Shown here: one piece after another, positions 5,696 to 6,325 of the stretch
How the letters are laid out: every line of letters begins with the position of its first letter
Numbering within the stretch: the stretch's first letter is position 1
Position numbers and translations under genes: made by a program
Source: Candidatus Zixiibacteriota bacterium
GTDB taxonomy: Bacteria > Zixibacteria > MSB-5A5 > GN15 > PGXB01
Assembly (NCBI GenBank): GCA_030591405.1
Contig: JAUVBC010000134.1
Location: 1-6,325 of the forward strand
Reading direction: 5' to 3'
Length of the DNA: 6,325 nucleotides
Notes under the pieces: model-generated
The model's database searches: none
Told to the model about the DNA's origin: nothing
The model's input: the letters and a program-made list of their open reading frames with translations, nothing else

Positions 5696-6325
5696 TTACT
5701 TCAACAATACCATCTTCTTGGTCATCGAACCGTTGTCGGTCGTGACTTTGTAGAAATAGATACCGGAAGCTGAGCTAGCGGCATCCCAAACAACATTGTT
5801 GACGCCTGCTTCGGCAAATCCTGAGAACTCGGCAACTTTCTGTCCAGCAACATTATAAATGGTCAGGTTCCAGTTGGTAGCAACTGGGAGGGCCATTTCA
5901 ATAGTGGTGGTAGGGTTGAACGGGTTCGGGAAGTTCTTAACCATGAACGAAGAAGGCAGGACTTTGGCAGCAACAGCAACACCATTATAGTTAGCTGCTT
6001 CAACCGAAATCATTTTGCCATCTGTGTTCAGGACGTTACCACTGAAGGTAGCGCCTTGATCAAAACTATAAACCAGTACGCGAGTGTTGCCATTCACGAC
6101 ATCTGATTTGATCATCATGTGTGATGCATCCTGAGCAAGATTGACATCTACATTGCCTTCGAGGACAAAGAGAGCAGCACCAAGCTCAACATCTACGGAA
6201 ACCAGCTGTCCATTTTGACTGATATTGGCTGCAACCGTATTCGGGTTCAGCTTATCAATAGGAAGGACGTCGCCGACTACTACACGAATCAAGTAAACAA
6301 GGTCAGCTACTGAAAGTGTGATACC
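5696..6325 (-). CDS. Dockerin and T9SS type A sorting-domain protein (C-terminal part, start outside window)
   Basis: The frame is open from the window edge (6325) to TAA at 5698-5696, giving 209 residues. The first visible residues, GITLSVADLVYLIRVVVGD, are the second loop and helix of a dockerin, so the TTG at 6292 is internal and not the start. A beta-rich domain follows (about residues 26-120, AANISQNGQLVSVDVELG onward) with alternating hydrophobic residues, occupying the same place as the post-dockerin domains of the two downstream T9SS proteins. The T9SS tail (about 123-209) shows FPNPFNP, YNVAGQ, VVWDA (Ala where the others have Gly), SGIYFYK and TKKMVLLK. No cysteine is present. Base use is visibly more GC-rich than in the neighbouring cluster. 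A strong hairpin after the stop suggests it is the end of its own transcript. It is a Sec/T9SS-exported protein by family knowledge; its N-terminal modules and exact role cannot be seen. Confidence 0.92.
   Translation of the reverse strand, partial: GITLSVADLVYLIRVVVGDVLPIDKLNPNTVAANISQNGQLVSVDVELGAALFVLEGNVDVNLAQDASHMMIKSDVVNGNTRVLVYSFDQGATFSGNVLNTDGKMISVEAANYNGVAVAAKVLPSSFMVKNFPNPFNPTTTIEMALPVATNWNLTIYNVAGQKVAEFSGFAEAGVNNVVWDAASSASGIYFYKVTTDNGSMTKKMVLLK

Noticed and set aside
6290..6292. TTG at 6292 as the start of the upstream gene
   Set aside because: The frame continues without a stop to the window edge and encodes the conserved dockerin sequence GITLSVADLVY just before it, so this codon is an internal leucine.

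Overview
This window comes from a bacterium that exports multi-domain surface proteins. It carries four protein-coding genes, all on the minus strand, so transcription runs from high to low coordinates. Three of the four reach their C-terminus inside the window, and all three end in a type IX secretion (T9SS type A) sorting domain: a PNPFNP box, then YN(V/I)xGQ, VxWD, SG(I/V)Y(F/L)Y and a terminal KKMVLLK-like basic tail. Two also show dockerin loops, cohesin-like beta-sandwiches and Ig/cadherin-like modules, and the third shows the end of a dockerin. This combination, with moderate-to-low GC, fits the FCB group. The exact dockerin wording (DINLNG..., ...VADLVYLIR...) makes me favour candidate phylum Zixibacteria or a close relative. 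That placement is from memory of the families, not from a search.

Layout in transcription order. (1) 6325-5696: the C-terminal 209 residues of a dockerin/T9SS-tail protein whose start lies outside the window, followed 15 bases after its stop by a very GC-rich hairpin (5680-5652). (2) 5695-5164: a 532-base AT-rich intergenic region with short dyads, a weak terminator-like hairpin and the presumed promoter of the next genes. (3) 5163-3166: a 665-residue protein (two Ig-like domains, cohesin, dockerin, beta domain, T9SS tail), with a TTG start supported by a well-placed GAGGAG. (4) 3154-584: an 841- or 856-residue protein (cysteine-rich cohesin-like domain, Ig-like domain, second cohesin, dockerin, third cohesin-like domain, T9SS tail). 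(5) 556-1: the N-terminal 185 residues of a further secreted protein made of tandem 94-residue Ig-like repeats, running off the window.

The last three genes are separated by only 11 (or 56) and 27 bases, each with its own Shine-Dalgarno sequence, and look like one operon. I infer that the products cross the inner membrane by Sec signal peptides, cross the outer membrane by T9SS, and end up on the surface or released. Cohesin and dockerin modules on the same chains could let them join head-to-tail or to each other, with the Ig-repeat protein as a long stalk or adhesin. No enzyme domain is visible, so a structural, adhesive or scaffolding role is more likely than a catalytic one. I see no RNA gene, insertion sequence, CRISPR array or phage-type gene.
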